A DNA stretch of 5,522 nucleotides, taken from the NCBI GenBank assembly GCA_023261915.1, contig JALRFT010000100.1:1-5522 (forward strand), in the 5' to 3' direction. Shown here in pieces: positions 5,032 to 5,522 of the stretch; positions within the stretch are counted from its first letter, which is position 1, and the number at the start of each line of letters is the position of its first letter. The stretch comes from Acidimicrobiales bacterium (GTDB lineage Bacteria > Actinomycetota > Acidimicrobiia > Acidimicrobiales > Acidimicrobilacustridaceae). The translations under genes were made by a program, and so were the position numbers. The notes under the pieces were generated by a model. The model was given only the letters and a program-made list of their open reading frames with translations. It had not been told where the DNA came from and made no database searches.

Positions 5032-5522
5032 TGGCCGTCCTGCGCCGTCGCCTCGATGTCGAGATGGTGCGAAGGGGCCTCGTCGAGTCCCGTCAGGCGG
5101 CCCAAAGACATATTGAGGCAGGGGACGTCGTTGTCTCAGGGGCGGTAGCTCAGAAGCCGGGGCGTCTTGTTGCTTCTGGCGAACCGGTGTCCATCACCGC
5201 ACCGGCGCAGCAGTACGTCAGCCGTGGTGGCACGAAACTCGAGGCGGCCCTCACTGCCTTTGATCTGGACGTCGAAGGCTGCAGGGCGATCGACGTGGGG
5301 GCTTCTACTGGTGGCTTTACGGATTGCCTCCTCCAGCGTGGAGCGCAGTCTGTTGTCGCCCTCGACGTTGGCCGAGGACAGATTCATGAACGGCTCCGGG
5401 TGGACCCCCGGGTTCGGGTCGTTGAACGCTGCAATATCCGGGACTTGGCCCCGGAGCGCTGCTCCGACGAGGACCGGCGCCGTATCGCTGGTGAACCCAC
5501 GACGCTCCTAGTGGCAGACTTG
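5031..5522 (+). CDS. tlyA: TlyA family rRNA 2'-O-methyltransferase (partial, 3' end missing)
   Basis: It transfers a methyl group from S-adenosylmethionine to ribose 2'-OH of cytidines in rRNA. Characterised TlyA enzymes act on C1920 of 23S and, for the longer type, also C1409 of 16S; loss gives capreomycin resistance in mycobacteria. The older label hemolysin is also used for the family. The 164 codons in the window show an N-terminal S4 RNA-binding domain (about residues 4-55: RRRLDVEMVRRGLVESRQAA, then AGDVVVSG), a linker QQYV (60-63), SRGGTKLEAAL (64-74) with Lys69 matching the catalytic lysine of the mycobacterial enzyme, the SAM-binding loop DVGASTGGFT (88-97), and LLVADL (159-164) with Asp163 matching the catalytic aspartate. 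About 100 residues are missing beyond the right edge. In mycobacteria, NAD kinase and recN follow; they may lie just outside. Confidence 0.95.
   Translation, partial: MAVLRRRLDVEMVRRGLVESRQAAQRHIEAGDVVVSGAVAQKPGRLVASGEPVSITAPAQQYVSRGGTKLEAALTAFDLDVEGCRAIDVGASTGGFTDCLLQRGAQSVVALDVGRGQIHERLRVDPRVRVVERCNIRDLAPERCSDEDRRRIAGEPTTLLVADL

Noticed and set aside
5136..5387. Minus-strand frame opposite tlyA
   Set aside because: TlyA's S4 and SAM-binding motifs lie in the plus frame; the antisense frame is a shadow.
1..5522. CRISPR arrays, insertion sequences, tRNA genes, phage or defence genes
   Set aside because: No regular direct repeats, terminal inverted repeats, transposase or integrase motifs, or tRNA cloverleaf were found on reading both strands.

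Overview
The window looks like chromosomal DNA of a fairly GC-rich actinobacterium. An acidimicrobial lineage is my guess, but the sequence alone does not prove it. The evidence is the style of the 23S-5S rRNA end, the use of GTG starts, and a gene neighbourhood that resembles the mycobacterial Rv1691-Rv1692-Rv1693-tlyA block (TPR protein, HAD phosphatase, short ORF, TlyA). I recall that synteny from memory; it was not searched.

Layout. Bases 1-214 are the 3' end of 23S rRNA. A short spacer with two small hairpins follows, then a complete 5S rRNA (302-418) and a perfect GC-rich palindrome that probably terminates the rRNA operon (429-454). From 497 a gene on the same strand encodes a protein with a long Arg/Ser/Gly-rich N-terminus and a TPR-like helical C-terminal half. 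Next, after a 70-base gap, is a full-length class I fructose-bisphosphate aldolase of the FbaB/DhnA type (1728-2780). Facing it on the minus strand is a DUF1015 protein (2812-4038) with a DGHHR motif. Divergent from DUF1015 is a HAD-IIA (NagD-like) phosphatase (about 4081-4917). A possible 21-codon ORF (4966-5031) then overlaps the GTG start of tlyA by one base. TlyA, an S4-domain rRNA 2'-O-methyltransferase, runs off the right edge.

How they fit together. The TPR, HAD, short-ORF and tlyA genes look like one conserved actinobacterial block, into which fbaB and the minus-strand DUF1015 gene are interposed here. FbaB belongs to glycolysis/gluconeogenesis. The HAD protein probably dephosphorylates a small phosphometabolite (glycerol-3-phosphate or phosphoglycolate type). 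TlyA methylates ribosomal RNA. No mobile element, CRISPR array, tRNA or defence system is visible. I do not see convincing evidence of a new multi-gene system. The most interesting points are a 9-base motif (GTAGGGTTC) shared just upstream of two starts, the tiny ORF before tlyA, the unusual TPR N-terminus, and the interposed fbaB/DUF1015 pair.
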